A stretch of 64,000 nucleotides of DNA, from assembly GCA_020091685.1 (NCBI GenBank), contig CM034603.1, positions 23,988,595-24,052,594 on the forward strand. Direction: 5' to 3'. Shown here one piece after another: positions 47,126-60,200 of the stretch. A program made the position numbers and the translations under genes. The notes below the pieces were generated by a model. The model saw only the letters and a program-made list of their open reading frames with translations. It did no database searches and had not been told where the DNA came from. The DNA is from Lutjanus erythropterus. Its lineage: Eukaryota > Chordata > Actinopteri > Lutjaniformes > Lutjanidae. How positions within the stretch are numbered: the first letter of the stretch is position 1; each line of letters opens with the position of its first letter.

Positions 47126-50100
47126 CCACTTTTACCCCTACTGCTGTAACAATCAGATATATCACAGATCATTACACCTACTTTACTGATTTCAGAAAGG
47201 TTTCATGACTGTAAGAGAGTGAAAGAGATTTTCACGTGGATTCAGATACCATCCTCATGTCTCACAGCAGACGACAAGGGCCCTTTAGTAAGTAGAGGTA
47301 GATTATTTGTCATTATAGCTTAGTTTTCTGAACCTGGATAAGACCTTAAATTAATAACAAGGATATGGCTTGTCTTAAAAGATTTTCTCTTGAGCAAAAT
47401 ACACTATAACTCACCCATGAATCCCCATAGAAACTGACACTTAAATGCATTATGTAGCACACTTGAATGACACTTCCCTGGCAATGGTTAATTGGAAATG
47501 TTTGCTAGCAGCCTGTAGCACCATCCTAAGGGTTTCTAGTGATAATGAGAGCCCTTGTCCTCCGCCAGAGTCATGAAATACGTCCCAGTTATTGGCTTTC
47601 ATCAGAGGTGTTTGACACAATCACTGCACCAGTGCTACATGAGCTAGATCAAGTCTGACTGGTGGTATATAAAAGAGCCTGCTGTGCTGTCTGGTATGCA
47701 TCGTGTTTTTATTTTTATTTTTTGTCATAGTTAACAATGCAATAAAGAAAGAGGAAACAATATTGTTTCTTTTCGCCAAGGTAAGAGTATTCAAAATGAT
47801 GCACTAGCCTAGATAACTTGAATGTTTTAGATGTGAAGCACCTTGCAAACGCCCTCACTCATTCAAATGCTTGAGTAAACCCCCACCTCATTTAATTTAT
47901 CATCATTATTACCATCATAATGCGGCACTTATGATTCCTGCTCTATCTGGCTGTCTTTGCTTGATGGGAAAATGTATGGCAGGCAAGAGAGGACATATGC
48001 AAATCGATCAAACAAATGATGAAAACGTCTTCAACTTTGACATTCACTAATTTGACTCACATGTGGAGCATAAATACACGTGCTGAAGATACAGAAAACA
48101 CAAGCTGGTACAGTTAAACACAACACGACGGACGTTTCCAGGGGAAGGTAAAAAGTCTTGATGTCCAAAAATATGTAGGCCACCACAGGAATGCAAAGCT
48201 TTGAAAAATGTATTCATGGTATATAAAATATAAGCAGAACTGCCATGATAGAACCCAGTCACTAGTCTATCACTAAACCAAATTCTAGGCAAGCCCAGGG
48301 CTTTGTGTTTTACCTAAAAGTAATGAATTGAGAGGCGAAGTCCCTTCCCTTTGAGTGGACCATGGGACCTAACTGCATTACACAGTTCAAACATGAGCAA
48401 AAGATTATTCGTCTCTTGCCACTGACCACCATCTGTATTTTTTCTAAGGTAAGGTCCCATGGGGCACACGGGAAGGGGAAGGATGGATATTGACACTCTT
48501 AGACTGAGTTGCACCACAAAGATTAATTTAATCTAAGATGACGTCCAATCAGAGCTTAGCAAAACTAGATTTAAAATGAATAAATCCACATTTAAATGCA
48601 GAGTTCTGTTGCACTATAAAAATCTCTGTTTAGTCAATTCAAATTTATCGATACAATATTAAATTGAATTTAACCAGTTTAGAGATACTTCCTTATCCAA
48701 ATTAAAATGAATGAATGAATAGAGTGACACTGTCTGGACCATGTGCATATAAATGAGGGGGGAAACCCATTAACTTTCCTTAACAAAATGTCATTGTTTG
48801 TTTGACAGTTAATCAGTTAACAATCTGTGCCATTGTTTTCCAGTTAGCTAGCAAGTTAACAAAATGTTAGACTAAATTGTTTGCAAGCTAGGTGAAAAAA
48901 AACAAAAAACAATCCATTACATTACACACTCTGTTTTTTCAACCTTCATTTTAATTCTAAATTCAATTTCATAGCTGCTATGGCATATAAATAGATTCAA
49001 ATAAACCAAACTAAATATGACAATCTCTTTTGACATTCTTACTACTATTGTGATGTGTTGGTCAAGAATCGGTTGCGATGGACATGTGACATCTTCAAGC
49101 CTCAAACACTGAAGGTCAGATCACTTGTCTGATTGTAATACAGGGACTGTCACTGGCCTCCTCCACAGCAGGACAAACTCTGAGTGTTTGACATTTTCGT
49201 CCAATTTTCCGTCTGCTGAGTGAAATTCTGTGTGGCATGAGGGAGCAGAGGACAACTCGGGTGTTAGAGCCTCCACTTGGGGCCTGAAAATGTGTGGTAC
49301 ATCACAAATGTACAAATATGGTACAACTAGTTACACGAGAAGCAGAGGCAGAACAGCTTGTCTGAGATGCAGAAATAAGCAAAGTACATTTTTAAATTTA
49401 GTGGCATTCTAGTTTAATAATGCAGCTCATTAGGATTGTCTGGGAGGCTTTGAAACATCTTGAAACTGTACTTTGTGTCTTTTTCTGTACTGGGTCTGAT
49501 AAGATTTGATTGCATAGCATCTTTACATAAAGAGCCACAGTATATGAACCTACACAGGCACAGTGAGAACCCATTAAGTGTTAATCAGTGGTTGATTGTT
49601 ATGTCAAAACAAAGCTTCACATATTTATATTCATAAAGCATATGCAGACAGTATTTCACAGAGCAATAAGCAGCCTCCTGGGGCGCTGAAGTGGCTCAGC
49701 TGGCATGCCATCCCCTTTTGTTCCTCCCAATTATTTCTGTCTCTCTTTGCTGAGAACTAAGGTAAAATCAGCAGTCTGTGATCAAGGACGCTCATGCACA
49801 CATCTGTATGTATGTCATGAGTGAGAAATCAATGTCAGCACGTGTTAAGGGACTTGTTGAGCACCTTTGCTCGCTTTAAGGTACTGGCCCTTAATGAACC
49901 GAAACACTAAGGATATCTGCACCAGTGGTGATGGACACACATGACACAGCCAGTGATTCAAACATCCAGCTTTGGTACAATTTCTTAAAATTTTTTAGCT
50001 ATAAATAAAAACTAAATGCACAGACTGTATGCCTTTCTCCTTTGATGTTTGAGGTATATCAACATGCAAAGATGTCAGTAGAGCGCTAGCTATTGAATTA

Positions 50101-52440
50101 AAACAAAGCAGCTTGTTCTATTTTTGCCTGTCACCACATGTAAGGTGAATGTTTCCTAAAGAAACTGATTATTTCTCAGCTCGATAGAACATGGAGAGCA
50201 ATTCAATTTAAACCAGCTCTATTAGCTCTCTTATTTCTTCTTATTCCTGTCCTATTTAGATAGATAACCGTTTTCACAGCTACCATTTTGACATGAAATA
50301 GCAGAGTAAACACAGGAGTTAGCAGTGATAGTAATTACAGTTCTATTCCTGTCAGGTCAAACGGAGTCACTGTGCCGCAAGAGCGTATGCACTGATGTCA
50401 CTTTCCCACTAGGACACAAATCCTCAGTTGAACTTAGTGTCAAAACATCCTGCAACATTGCTGCCTTTAGCGGGGGGAACTGCAAAACGAAGACTAAAAC
50501 AATCAATCCTCTGCAGGCAGTTGGGCTCAACAGTGATGCTGACAGCTTACCAAAGACACAAAGGTTCATGGGCGCTTGGTCGTCATGTGACTTAAAGGCA
50601 GATTTGTTGGCAAAAGAAGTGAAAAAGACACCAAAGCATATTCTGGTTGTATGTGGACTGGGTTTGTACAGATATTTTTATTTTTCACATTACCAGAGAG
50701 GCATGTTCATATGCAGCAGCGTTGAGGATGTGTGATTGCACGATTGCTGCACAGAATATAAATATGATTTTACCCAAAAAATCCAACTTACGTGACACAA
50801 AATGGCAACTGTAAATCTGTTTCAGTGCCTGGATTCTAGTTGTTTGTGTGAATTGCAGCGACTCATTTGCTTCTGTTTGTGCAGTCAATCACACTTTCCT
50901 GTTATGGATGTGTTTTTGTGTATTTCTGGCGTTCAGGCTAAAGCTAACACTGCCACTCAGGCGGTGTAACCACAGTGACTCTGCCTACTGTGACTTCACG
51001 TGTCCTCTATAGTAACACAGGTGCCAGTGATACTAATAAACGTTTCCGTTACACTCAGGTCAAACAGTCGGGGTGTGCTATTCTTGTGCAATGTCTGATG
51101 TTTATCCATTTTAGGAGCTGCATGTTGGCTTTTAATAACTATAGTAACATTACATTCACCTAAAAACTTTAAGGGGCCCAATCTTATGCTGATCTAAAGT
51201 GCAAGTTCAAAGTGCACAGCGTACTACTATCTTCTGTGCACTAGTGTCTTGACTGATTCATGGGTGTGTTTTAGGCTGAACATGCAACAAACCAGTCAGA
51301 AACTCAGCTCTTGTGACCTTTAAGAAGCAGGTGCACCTGGAGTGCAAGTGCTGGCAGCATGATGGCAGAATAAATGGGAGGAAACAAAGAACAAAGATTT
51401 TCAAGTGAGGAAACAGACAGGCTGCATTGTAAGGTTAATCCTTATGGGCACCATCAAAGTATGTCAATACAAGGGCTTAATTTGCTACACATAGGCTCAG
51501 ATGGACCTTTTTGTTTAAGAGTAGAGAACTGTACATGTTGGCTCAATGGAAAGACACTGCTACATTAATGGGACAGAGAACAGGACCTTAATTAGTAACA
51601 CTGCTAAAACCTGTGTTTACCCTATTATTTAATATCAATATGGCTGCTGTGAAAAAGGTCTAGAGAGTCGTTACAAGCACATAACCACCATATCATTATT
51701 GTGTTTAGCATATCTATTCACTCCATGTCCAGAAGCAGGAAGAAGCCTTTTCTTACCGTCTATTGATTTAATCACAACTAGATCATCATCAATTAAAATT
51801 GCCATTGCATTGAATTGTCTCTGCATAGCATTGTTGTGTACAACAGATTAAGCATCATACTGTATGTTAAATTGGCATTCTTGGCTTCAGACTGTGTTGT
51901 TGCAGGACAATAAGAAATCAGTGACTGACAGAAAAGCACCACATAAAAAGCGTTTGATATGCAGTACCACACTGCCAGCTGGTGATCCCACCCGTATTTA
52001 AAGTCTAAGCCTAACTCCACTGACTGCATAATTTTGAAAAATGCTTTAAAAAAACACATATACTTTCTGTGTCCACAGAGAAAGTTGCTCTGAATCACAT
52101 TTGTGAGCCTTTTTGAAAAAGTTTCTGTGTCACCTGTGTTGTAGCTAGCTGAGCTAATGCCAGCGGCTCACAGAAGCTCTCCGGTGTGTCTGCAGGGGAG
52201 TGTCAGTAACAAGCCACAGTGCCATAGTGGTGAAGCTGTGTAATGACAACATCATGTGATGCTCCACTGCCCAAAGAGACTTTTTGTCATAGACATATAT
52301 TGAAAGAAGTGCCTGTAAAAGTAGCAGTGGCAGATAATTTTTTTTTGAGTGTCACAACCCTCACATAACAACATTTCATCCATTTGGTTCGATTAGATGC
52401 AGTCTAGAGGAGCTTCTGCATTAATCAAAAGCAGCAAATT

Positions 52441-52461
52441 GTAAAAAAAAAAAAAAAAAAA
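52441..52461. repeat. poly-A run
   Basis: About 21 consecutive A residues. A short (TA)n run follows at about 52522-52535. It could be the tail of a retroelement on the + strand, but no body was recognised upstream. Confidence 0.8.
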
Positions 52462-53668
52462 ACTAAGTAGAGGGATAGCAAAAACAAGTGAAAACTTCTG
52501 AGAATGGTTTTAACTTACTTTTATATATATATATACATAAATCTCAGTGGGTGACATTTTGAGTCATTTTCAACTCATGAAATGCAGATTTTTATAAATG
52601 TATTAAGAAATGTCAAAATTAACCAGCATTGATTTGCTTCATCGCAATGCATTGATATAATATAGCTTACAATTCAAAAATATGTTTAAGTGTGCAGTAC
52701 CTCTTTAAAGTCACTATAATAAACAACATTACTGAAAATTTTGCAGTAAATTTCTCCTGCTGGGGATCTATAAAGGTTACCTTGTGAGGCAGCTAGATTT
52801 AGGATCACACAAGAATCCGTCTTGCGAGCTTGACAGCCATAGGTGAGGTTTTTAGGTGTGACAACGGTGAGACATGCACGGACTTGTCTTGATCAACCAG
52901 TGGCAGATGGCCTGATCAGGTTAGCGTAGACACTGTGCTAGCATCAGTCCTATCAGAACTGGAGAGTATTTCTTCATTGAAAGAAGAGCAAGGCACACCA
53001 CTGAAGGCTTTTCTCGATGGACAAAGACTTTTTTAGATGGTTCATCCAATCACCAAGTCGCCAAGTTTTTTTTTTGTTTTTCTTTTTGAAAGTTCGTACC
53101 CTTTCCCAAACAATTTCTTCCCAGATGGTTCAGTGTAATACACCATTTGGCGTGTCTGGTTTCAATAAATGTGTATGTTATCTTATACAGCGTTGGCATG
53201 ATCCATCACTGCACCAGATATGTCTTTGTTTCAAAAGATTGAAATAAGAGCACAAGAGGTGCAAATCAACCTCAAGATCAGACAATCCGCTGACAGATCT
53301 TGTCTTGTCAACACATCGCTATGAATTGTGGGTTACTGCGAACTCCCACTTGATTTCAGGTATTAATGTCAGCAACAATTTCACTCATCCTGCAGACTTT
53401 GATCAAACTTTCACTTGTTTAAAAAAGTGCTTATCATTGCTTCACCACTGTCTTCGTAAAGATAACAGCTCATTACTTTATGTCTACTTACTGTAAATGA
53501 GCACATTAGGACCCCGCTGTTTATTTTCTTTCCATTACATGTAAATGAGAGGCACCGGGAGATGAATGGACTCATAGAGGCACAAACCGTTTTCTGGCCT
53601 GAGTAAAGTTCACAGATCCCTCATATACTGATGGCTAACTTTAACCTCTGCGTTCACAGCTCCACTAT

Positions 53669-53734
53669 TTACTTTAGTTTCTGGATGCAGTCAATGGTCT
53701 GCAGGAAGCATTGGTCCAGAACGAGGGAATACCT
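53669..53734 (-). other. orphan terminal-exon-like segment
   Basis: A strong acceptor (CATCCTTCTCCTCAG) is followed by 21 codons with G/C-rich third positions, RYSLVLDQCFLQTIDCIQKL-K, then TAA. It looks like the last exon of an unidentified protein. I do not recognise the family, and no convincing upstream partner was established. Confidence 0.3.
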
Positions 53735-54654
53735 CTGAGGAGAAGGATGGAGAAAGGAGTCATTCAAACCTGGAATGACAAATAGGTGAGGCTGTTTACG
53801 TATGCTGTGTTTACATAAGTTTGTGTTTGGTTTGGTGGGTTATTGGGCATTTTGGAATAAATCTACACCTTTCTGCGTAATACAGCTACATAAAACAATA
53901 TTAAAATTGTTTGGTGAAGTGTGATTTATTTGAAAGTGATGACACTCTTTAATGAGTGAAGTCAACAAGAGTAGGCAAATTAATCTGTGACAACATTGGT
54001 TTTTCATGGAAATAAAACAGTAAAATGAGCACTGAGCAGCAACAAACTTTATTTAAAACCTAAAAATTGGTAACATTGGCCTGGTTCCTATCAACAACTA
54101 CCACATGTTCAAAATAAAAGCTTTAGACTGGACGTTTGGGAAAATATTCTACATGCTCATGAACACTGACTTCATTTTTATATGAAGTTGTGTTATGCTT
54201 ATTTAAAAACACAACCAAACAAAAATTTATTAAGTTAAACATTTTCCCTGGAATCGGATGCAGTTAGGGACCATGACAAGTATTTGCTCCATCAACACCC
54301 TTTCTGACGCACATTGCCTACATTTGATACATATTTGGCAATCCTGCAGGGCATGTAGTCATAAAGCTCATACGGTATCTCATCTGCTCCTCCGGTGACA
54401 CATCTCACTCTTACTACATTAAAGGGTGCCTCACCCTTCTATCCAGGAGGTATTCAACACAAGCTGTTTTTTGTTACCCTGAGCATAAAGGCTTTCTTCA
54501 TCACGTCCAAACTCTGATATTTTTGTCTTGTGGCACTTTCTCGCTCAGTCCAATGGGGACCTGCCAATCTCCCACAGGGTCCTGGAAGAAATAGTGCGGT
54601 ATTTGAACCAGCACACTAACTCAGCCATGGTTTTAAATTAAGCGTGATGTGGAG

Positions 54655-54692
54655 GGAGAGGAGGAGAAGGAGGAGGAGGAGGGGGTTCTGCT
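54655..54692. repeat. GGA-rich microsatellite
   Basis: GAGGAGAAGGAGGAGGAGGA GG, a purine-only tract. Confidence 0.75.
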
Positions 54693-55191
54693 GAAATCCT
54701 TTTGGCTACATCGGAAGAAAATAACTCGGATGTTAGTATGAATGTGGAGGCCACTCCCACAAGGCTGCGCATATGCAGACAACCTTTGGATTAAGAAGCT
54801 AAGATCACATATAATGGACATATGTGTGACACACTCTGGGGACCGTATGGAAGACTACAGTGGGAGTTTGTGCAGCTCGAGTCCTCATTCATTTTCAACC
54901 ACTATTCCCACACAGCTGGTTTCAAGTCACAAATGATTAGCAGTAATATTTAAAAGGAATATTGAAGTTTTTAGGAACTTAACTGGGGTGTTTAGTGTTT
55001 AGATTGGCCTGTCACACATTTATGTACAACCATATGGAGCCAAAAAAAACTAAAAAAAACTCATAGCCATGAAGGTAAACCAGGGGTCTGAAACTGCTGG
55101 TTCACAAACCATTTATGGCCCCCTCCCTCCAGCCCGCGACACAATGTCAGAAATATAATCCAGTCTAGTTGTTTCGTACCAATTCAAATTA

Positions 55192-55545
55192 CCTTCCTAA
55201 GTCCTGCCCCTTTTTGCCCTGTCTTCCAATGACAGTTGAGCGAGCTTGGTACCTTGATAAACTTTCTCCTTTCCTGTTTCCTGTACTTAGATATGCTGCG
55301 TGCTGGGGTTTTCTATGTTGAAATAAAAGACAAATTTTGACAATGGCTGAAAGTTGTTGCTGAGGGACCTGTAAAACACACACATTTCTTCATATCTTGA
55401 GTTATTGAGTGTTAGCAAAATACTAGCTAGATAGCTGGATAATCTACGTCATTCATTAGCTAGCTAGTTTTACAGGAAAAGAGGGATTGAGGTACCAAGC
55501 TTGCTCAACTGAGCACAGAGCAAAAAGGGGCGGGACTTAGGAAGG
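55192..55545. mobile_element. palindromic MITE inside the hAT
   Basis: The first 26 bp, CCTTCCTAAGTCCTGCCCCT then TTTTGC, are the reverse complement of the last 26 bp with one mismatch. Further inward GAGCGAGCTTGGTACC faces GGTACCAAGCTTGCTC. The element is 354 bp. Confidence 0.78.
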
Positions 55546-55994
55546 AAATGACAACACAATTCATTCAAAAAAGATGTATTGTATGTCTGTATTTCTTAAG
55601 GATTGCATGTTGCAATTCATCGTTATTCTATTTATATATATTCAACATTTCTCTATCGGGAAACATATGGCAGAGAAAAAGTTATTAAGTGACAGTTATG
55701 ATTAGAATTACATTACATGGTGTTTGGGAAGTAACTAAGTACAAATACTTTCTTGCTGTACTTAAGTAGATTTTTTTAGGTATCTGTTCTTTACTTTTTC
55801 TGACAACTTTTCACTTTTACTCCTGATATTTTAACACAAATATTTTCTACATTGTATTCACAAGTACAGGCTTGTTACTTACTAGTTTTAATGCATTTGG
55901 GGGGAATAACTGATTGCTTCTATTTTGCTTCATTGTGCGCTTCCTTCCCAACACCAAGACTGATTTCAACCTAAATGAATGGGACAATAACATA

Positions 55995-56340
55995 AGACAA
56001 CAAGACAAAAAATATATTTCAGCAGACCTAACAAGATATTATGAGATGAAAACAACAAAAAAGTACCTGACAAGATGAAAATTACACAATATGTAAGAAG
56101 ATGAAATCAACATACAAGATGTAACATCACCAAAATGATAAACGGCATATCAAGATGAAAAATTCCGTAAAAGATGTAACAAAACAAAAAAGATGTAAAA
56201 GACATAGGATGAAAATGACTTAAATGTAGAACAAGAAAAAAAAGACAAAATAGATGAAAAAGATGTACAAAGACAAAAAAATGTAACAAGACAAAAATGA
56301 TGTAACAAGGCAAAAATAATTTAACAGATATAAGAAGAGA
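55995..56340. repeat. degenerate tandem repeat rich in ACAAGATG(A/T)AA
   Basis: About fifteen variants of AAGATGTAACAAGACAAAAA with spacing near 20-30 bp. A-rich on the + strand; the minus strand is open by composition alone. Confidence 0.65.
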
Positions 56341-57114
56341 GGGAAACATCAGAAGGCAGCCTTTATCTTTTACACTTTGAGTACATTTCAGAGCCTGTAC
56401 TCTCTCTCTCTCTCTGAACCCTGTATTCTCTTTTACTTGAGTTAAAAGTAGAATCAGCACTTTCTTTCAGTACTTGAGTGTTAAAGTGGCGCCCCTATGA
56501 GATGACAATACCATCAGTGGCCCCAAGCCAATTTGAATTTGAGATCCCTGACTTAAAAATATATTCAGAACATTTGATGATTTGTTTCCCTTCTTTGATC
56601 AAATTGTCACATTATTTTACAAAAATACTTTAAAAACAGACATTGTTCATCTCTAAATCTCCTCTCCATATGTAATGTTTTTACGATTGCCAGCGGAGGT
56701 AAAAGCATACATAGATTTAATAAAAAGTGACAGTGACATTTATAAAACAGCAAGCACACAAGACATGAAACCACAGGGAGACATCCTATCAGCGTCAAAC
56801 ATTTCTGCAATCAGTGAGAATACCTGTCTGCTGCCATCTGGGTTAAGTTGAAAGCTCCGCTCCTCAAGGTACTCAAGTGGTTAAACTGAGGTCACCGAAC
56901 ACACAGAGGGGCCGTCGCAAACTGTCTTTGAGGGTTCAAATTAGGGGAAAAAGACAGAGATCTGTATGATGTTTATGTGGCAGAAGGAGGAGAGTCTGTT
57001 TCCTGCAGGCTGCTGTTTGTCACATGTGACAGGAGAAGGTAGGGCTCAGCTGGACGTGAGGTTGAGCAGGGACCAGCCAGTTCCCCTGGTTAGTGTCTTG
57101 TCTGGGCCAGGCTG

Positions 57115-57228
57115 TCACAGAGCCTGCAGGAAAACATGCTTGACTTGTCTCATCACGTCACTGCAGAGCTGCAGGTCATGGTGGAAGGTGCTCTTTAGCG
57201 ATGCCCTCAGCGCCTCCGTTTCCTCCAG
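57115..57228 (-). CDS. ccdc13: ccdc13 terminal exon (minimal extent)
   Basis: It reads [20 protein letters not shown], then [17 protein letters not shown] and TGA at 57117-57115, matching the human C-terminus (EENEMLKAAL ... GQVKSVFLQAL), which has about eight more residues. The 5' edge is unresolved. A CATTCAG acceptor at 57229 gives this minimal exon in phase 0, but exon 13 ends in phase 2, so a small intervening exon is needed or the true edge is elsewhere. The frame stays open up to 57396, and preceding Ile-Gln also matches human, so the exon may be longer. Confidence 0.7.
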   Translation of the reverse strand: MEETEALRASLKSTFHHDLQLCSDVMRQVKHVFLQAL

Positions 57229-60200
57229 CTGAATGACCAGCAAGGAGACAACATACAAGAGCAGCATGAACATCTCCATGCAGCCCAAACAGGGTTGGAA
57301 GGAGCACTGTCCGCAGTCTGTGTGTCCAATTCCAGACATCGTTACATCTGACGTCTCGTGTAAATTTTCTAGTTGGACAAATAAAACTCCTGACATCTAC
57401 AGTATTGTTGCAGTTAGAAATGAAATGTTCACAAATGGCAACAGACTTGCTGGACAGTCTATTGTAGTTCAGAGATTCCTACCACACTGCTGCCAAGGGA
57501 TGCTGCTCCTGAGGGACAGAGTCTTTACAGCCTCAAGCGAGACAGACAAGGAAGAAATTAATGAGTTGGAGCATTAAAATTTTTTAAATCTGCTTGACAT
57601 GGTTGCATCATAGTGTCACTCAGCCTTGGCATACCAATTCTAGCCTCACTGCTTCTCCAGTCCATACTTTAAATCTAACTTTATCTTCTCCAGCTGCTGC
57701 TCAAGGATCACCATCCTGCGACGGTCCTCCTGGTACTTCTGCTCCCCCTCCAAAATCCTCTGGTTCATCTCTTTCTCTCTGGAATATTCAAGCAAGTTAC
57801 AAATTAGTTAAGGCTGTACCGAAGGGGTAGTACTACTTACATTAGCTAAAAAACACATTGGGAATTTTTAATATTATTACATCTATCCTTCTTCAATAAA
57901 ATGTGACTTTTGGATGTTACAATGCTCTGGATCAGAGCAAGCTAGTTAGCTGGGGTTAAGGCTAACCCTAACCCAAGTCGAAAACAATCCTACACAGGCA
58001 AACAATGGAATCTTATTCCACAAACGGTATAACAATAATAATATTATTATTATTAAAATAATATGTTTAAACAGAATTAATATAAATACAAAATAATAAG
58101 TGCAAATTCTCAATAGCTGAAACCAGCTATTACATTGCGAGGTACATGTGCACATGAATCCACATGTGCATCTATGCATTCACACACATATACTACTACC
58201 AGCCATGTGACCTTCATGGACATATATTAGCCTTTATTATTATATTAAGGAGTGAGTCACATTAAAGGAAAAAGGAACTCTCTGCCAAGTCTAATGACGC
58301 CCACTGCAAGGCTCCATGACAAATAGTTCAGGAATTATGAAAGGGCACATGGCTAAAGTGTAGGGGTGAAGCAAACCATCACCAATGAATAATGAATTTA
58401 GCTTAGTCCAATGATAAGTCATACAAGTATTTAAAATGGGTAATGACTTATGAAAAAGGCGTGGTGTAATTATACAGAGTGGGTTAGGGTAACTAGCACC
58501 ACTGAAGCAGAAATTTGCTGCTGACACCAGTGATGCTTTTGAAAGGGGCTGTGGCTAAGGTGTAGGGGGCGGTGCATAAGTCACTTATGATGAAGCAACT
58601 CTGCTGAGTGTACTGATGCTTCCTACAAAACTCTATGACTAATGGTTCATTAGTTTCACGCCCCCTTTTTGCCAGTTGGCATGAGCAGGTAATCAGCTGT
58701 CCTTTGGCTCATGACCAACCTTTCTTTCTTGTGTGAGTCTGTCTGATTAGATGAATAAAATGAACTTGAAGACAGAATGGCAACAATGATGTTTTCTCAC
58801 ACCTTATCAGGAAAGCTAATTTTAATGTTTGTGATACCTGAAAATAATGAACTTGCCAAATGAGAAGAAAATTTGAAAATCGCATTTCAAATGTCCAGTG
58901 GTTCTTATGTGAATCATTAAACCAACACATACCTGCAAACAAGCTCAGTGTCTGGATGCTGTCGCCTCTGGGACTTGGATGCATGCTGTTTTGCTTTTGT
59001 TATGTCTTTGATGAGCAGTTTACATTACTGACATATTATGTCAGCCTTTATTATTATATTAAATCAGTCCTACAGTTACAGGCTGGCACTGGGCTTTATA
59101 TTTTTAGATATATTTTTAGAACTATGTTTTGTTATATGCATTTCAAAAAACACCATGTCCCACTGATAGTTGGAAACTGAGAACACTGAAGTAGAGAAAA
59201 AACTATGTTTAATGTATATTATTATTATTACTTTGTCTGTAGGACATTAACCAGCTCAACGAGTCTGACGTTGTCCACGCGGAGAACTCTACATTCATCA
59301 CACGGGGCCATCAGTGCGCTCACATCAGCTGAACAGTGCGGACATTTTAAAGAACTTGGAGCCCTGAGAAAAAAAAGGATACAAGATTAAAGCATCATTT
59401 TCTGCAGGTAATTCATTTCACAATCACATGATTAACAGTGTATCAGAATAGCTTTATGTCCACTTACTTGAATTCTCCACTACTTCCCACAGCAGGCAGA
59501 ACCAGCTTATGACCAAATTTAGAAACTGAGCTAAAAAAAAAGTTGGCAGACAGTCTTATTAACATGAAATCCTAGTAGAATAAACTGACAAAGCTATAAG
59601 ACATCAAACAAAATCAATAAACTGATTACAGTCCCCCATTAGCCAGAGTGAATTATTAACCCTTATTTTGCTGGACAAGATAGTTAATAACTCGGTCTTA
59701 CTGTAACAGTTAGTAGAGGAGATGTAAATACAATACAATAATCTTAATGACTGTCAGTTACTAATTGCATTAAAGTAAACTTACACTATCCACTCTACAA
59801 TCATCATTTAGCATGATTCCCATCAGCACACGTACCCTGAGGATGTCATTCTCTTGTTAATGTCTCCCTCTTCAGGGGGAGACCCTGAACTGCAGATTGT
59901 TGTCTTGAGGCTGGACTGTCTTTCCACGTCCTCCTCCTGGAACACAAGTATACATATATTTAATGGCTTGGCTGAGCCATAAATGTAAATGATCAAGCAA
60001 TAGGACAAAAGTTTGAATGAACACATAACTTTTCAAATCATATTTTGTGCCTTTTATTCACTAAGAAGTGTTGATGTCTGGTTGTTTACCTTGACAGAGA
60101 GTTGCTGGATTTGCTGCTCTAGTTTTCTGATCTTGGCCTGAAGCATCTGGATGAGAGCACTGTCCTCTGAAGTCTCACTGCTCGGCTGCTGTGTCGGACT

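Larger units (their letters stand above)
55081..56550. mobile_element. hAT-type element with nested palindrome and tandem repeat
   Basis: Left end CAGGGGTCTGAAACTGCTGG with TTATGGCCCCC inside; right end GGCCCCAAGCCAATTTG and GAATTTGAGATCCCTG, the expected inverted terminus. Flanks AGGTAAAC and ACTTAAAA agree at 5 of 8 bases. Inside lie a palindromic element (55192-55545) and an AAGATG-rich tandem repeat (55995-56340). Confidence 0.65.
44264..57114. other. tmie-ccdc13 intergenic region
   Basis: 12.8 kb. It contains a fish repeat (44963-45062), a tRNA-derived SINE (47020-47125), a poly-A run (52441-52461), two orphan exon-like segments (53669-53734, 56824-56885), a GGA-rich tract (54655-54692) and a 1.47-kb hAT (55081-56550). 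The tmie promoter should lie just right of 44263, but I cannot define it. Most of 47200-53600 shows nothing I recognise. Confidence 0.6.

Noticed and set aside
50325..50735. 136-codon open frame on the + strand
   Set aside because: The longest unexplained frame between tmie and ccdc13, but it has no recognisable family, no codon bias or conserved-looking motif, and no flanking gene structure. Expected by chance in 64 kb.
54240..54640. Coding-looking fragments on the minus strand (pieces such as EIPYELYDYMP)
   Set aside because: Frames break every few dozen codons and no domain can be named. Probably a dead transposon or chance.
57960..57975. Telomere-like CTAACCCTAACCC
   Set aside because: Only two units; chance or part of a repeat, not an interstitial telomere array.
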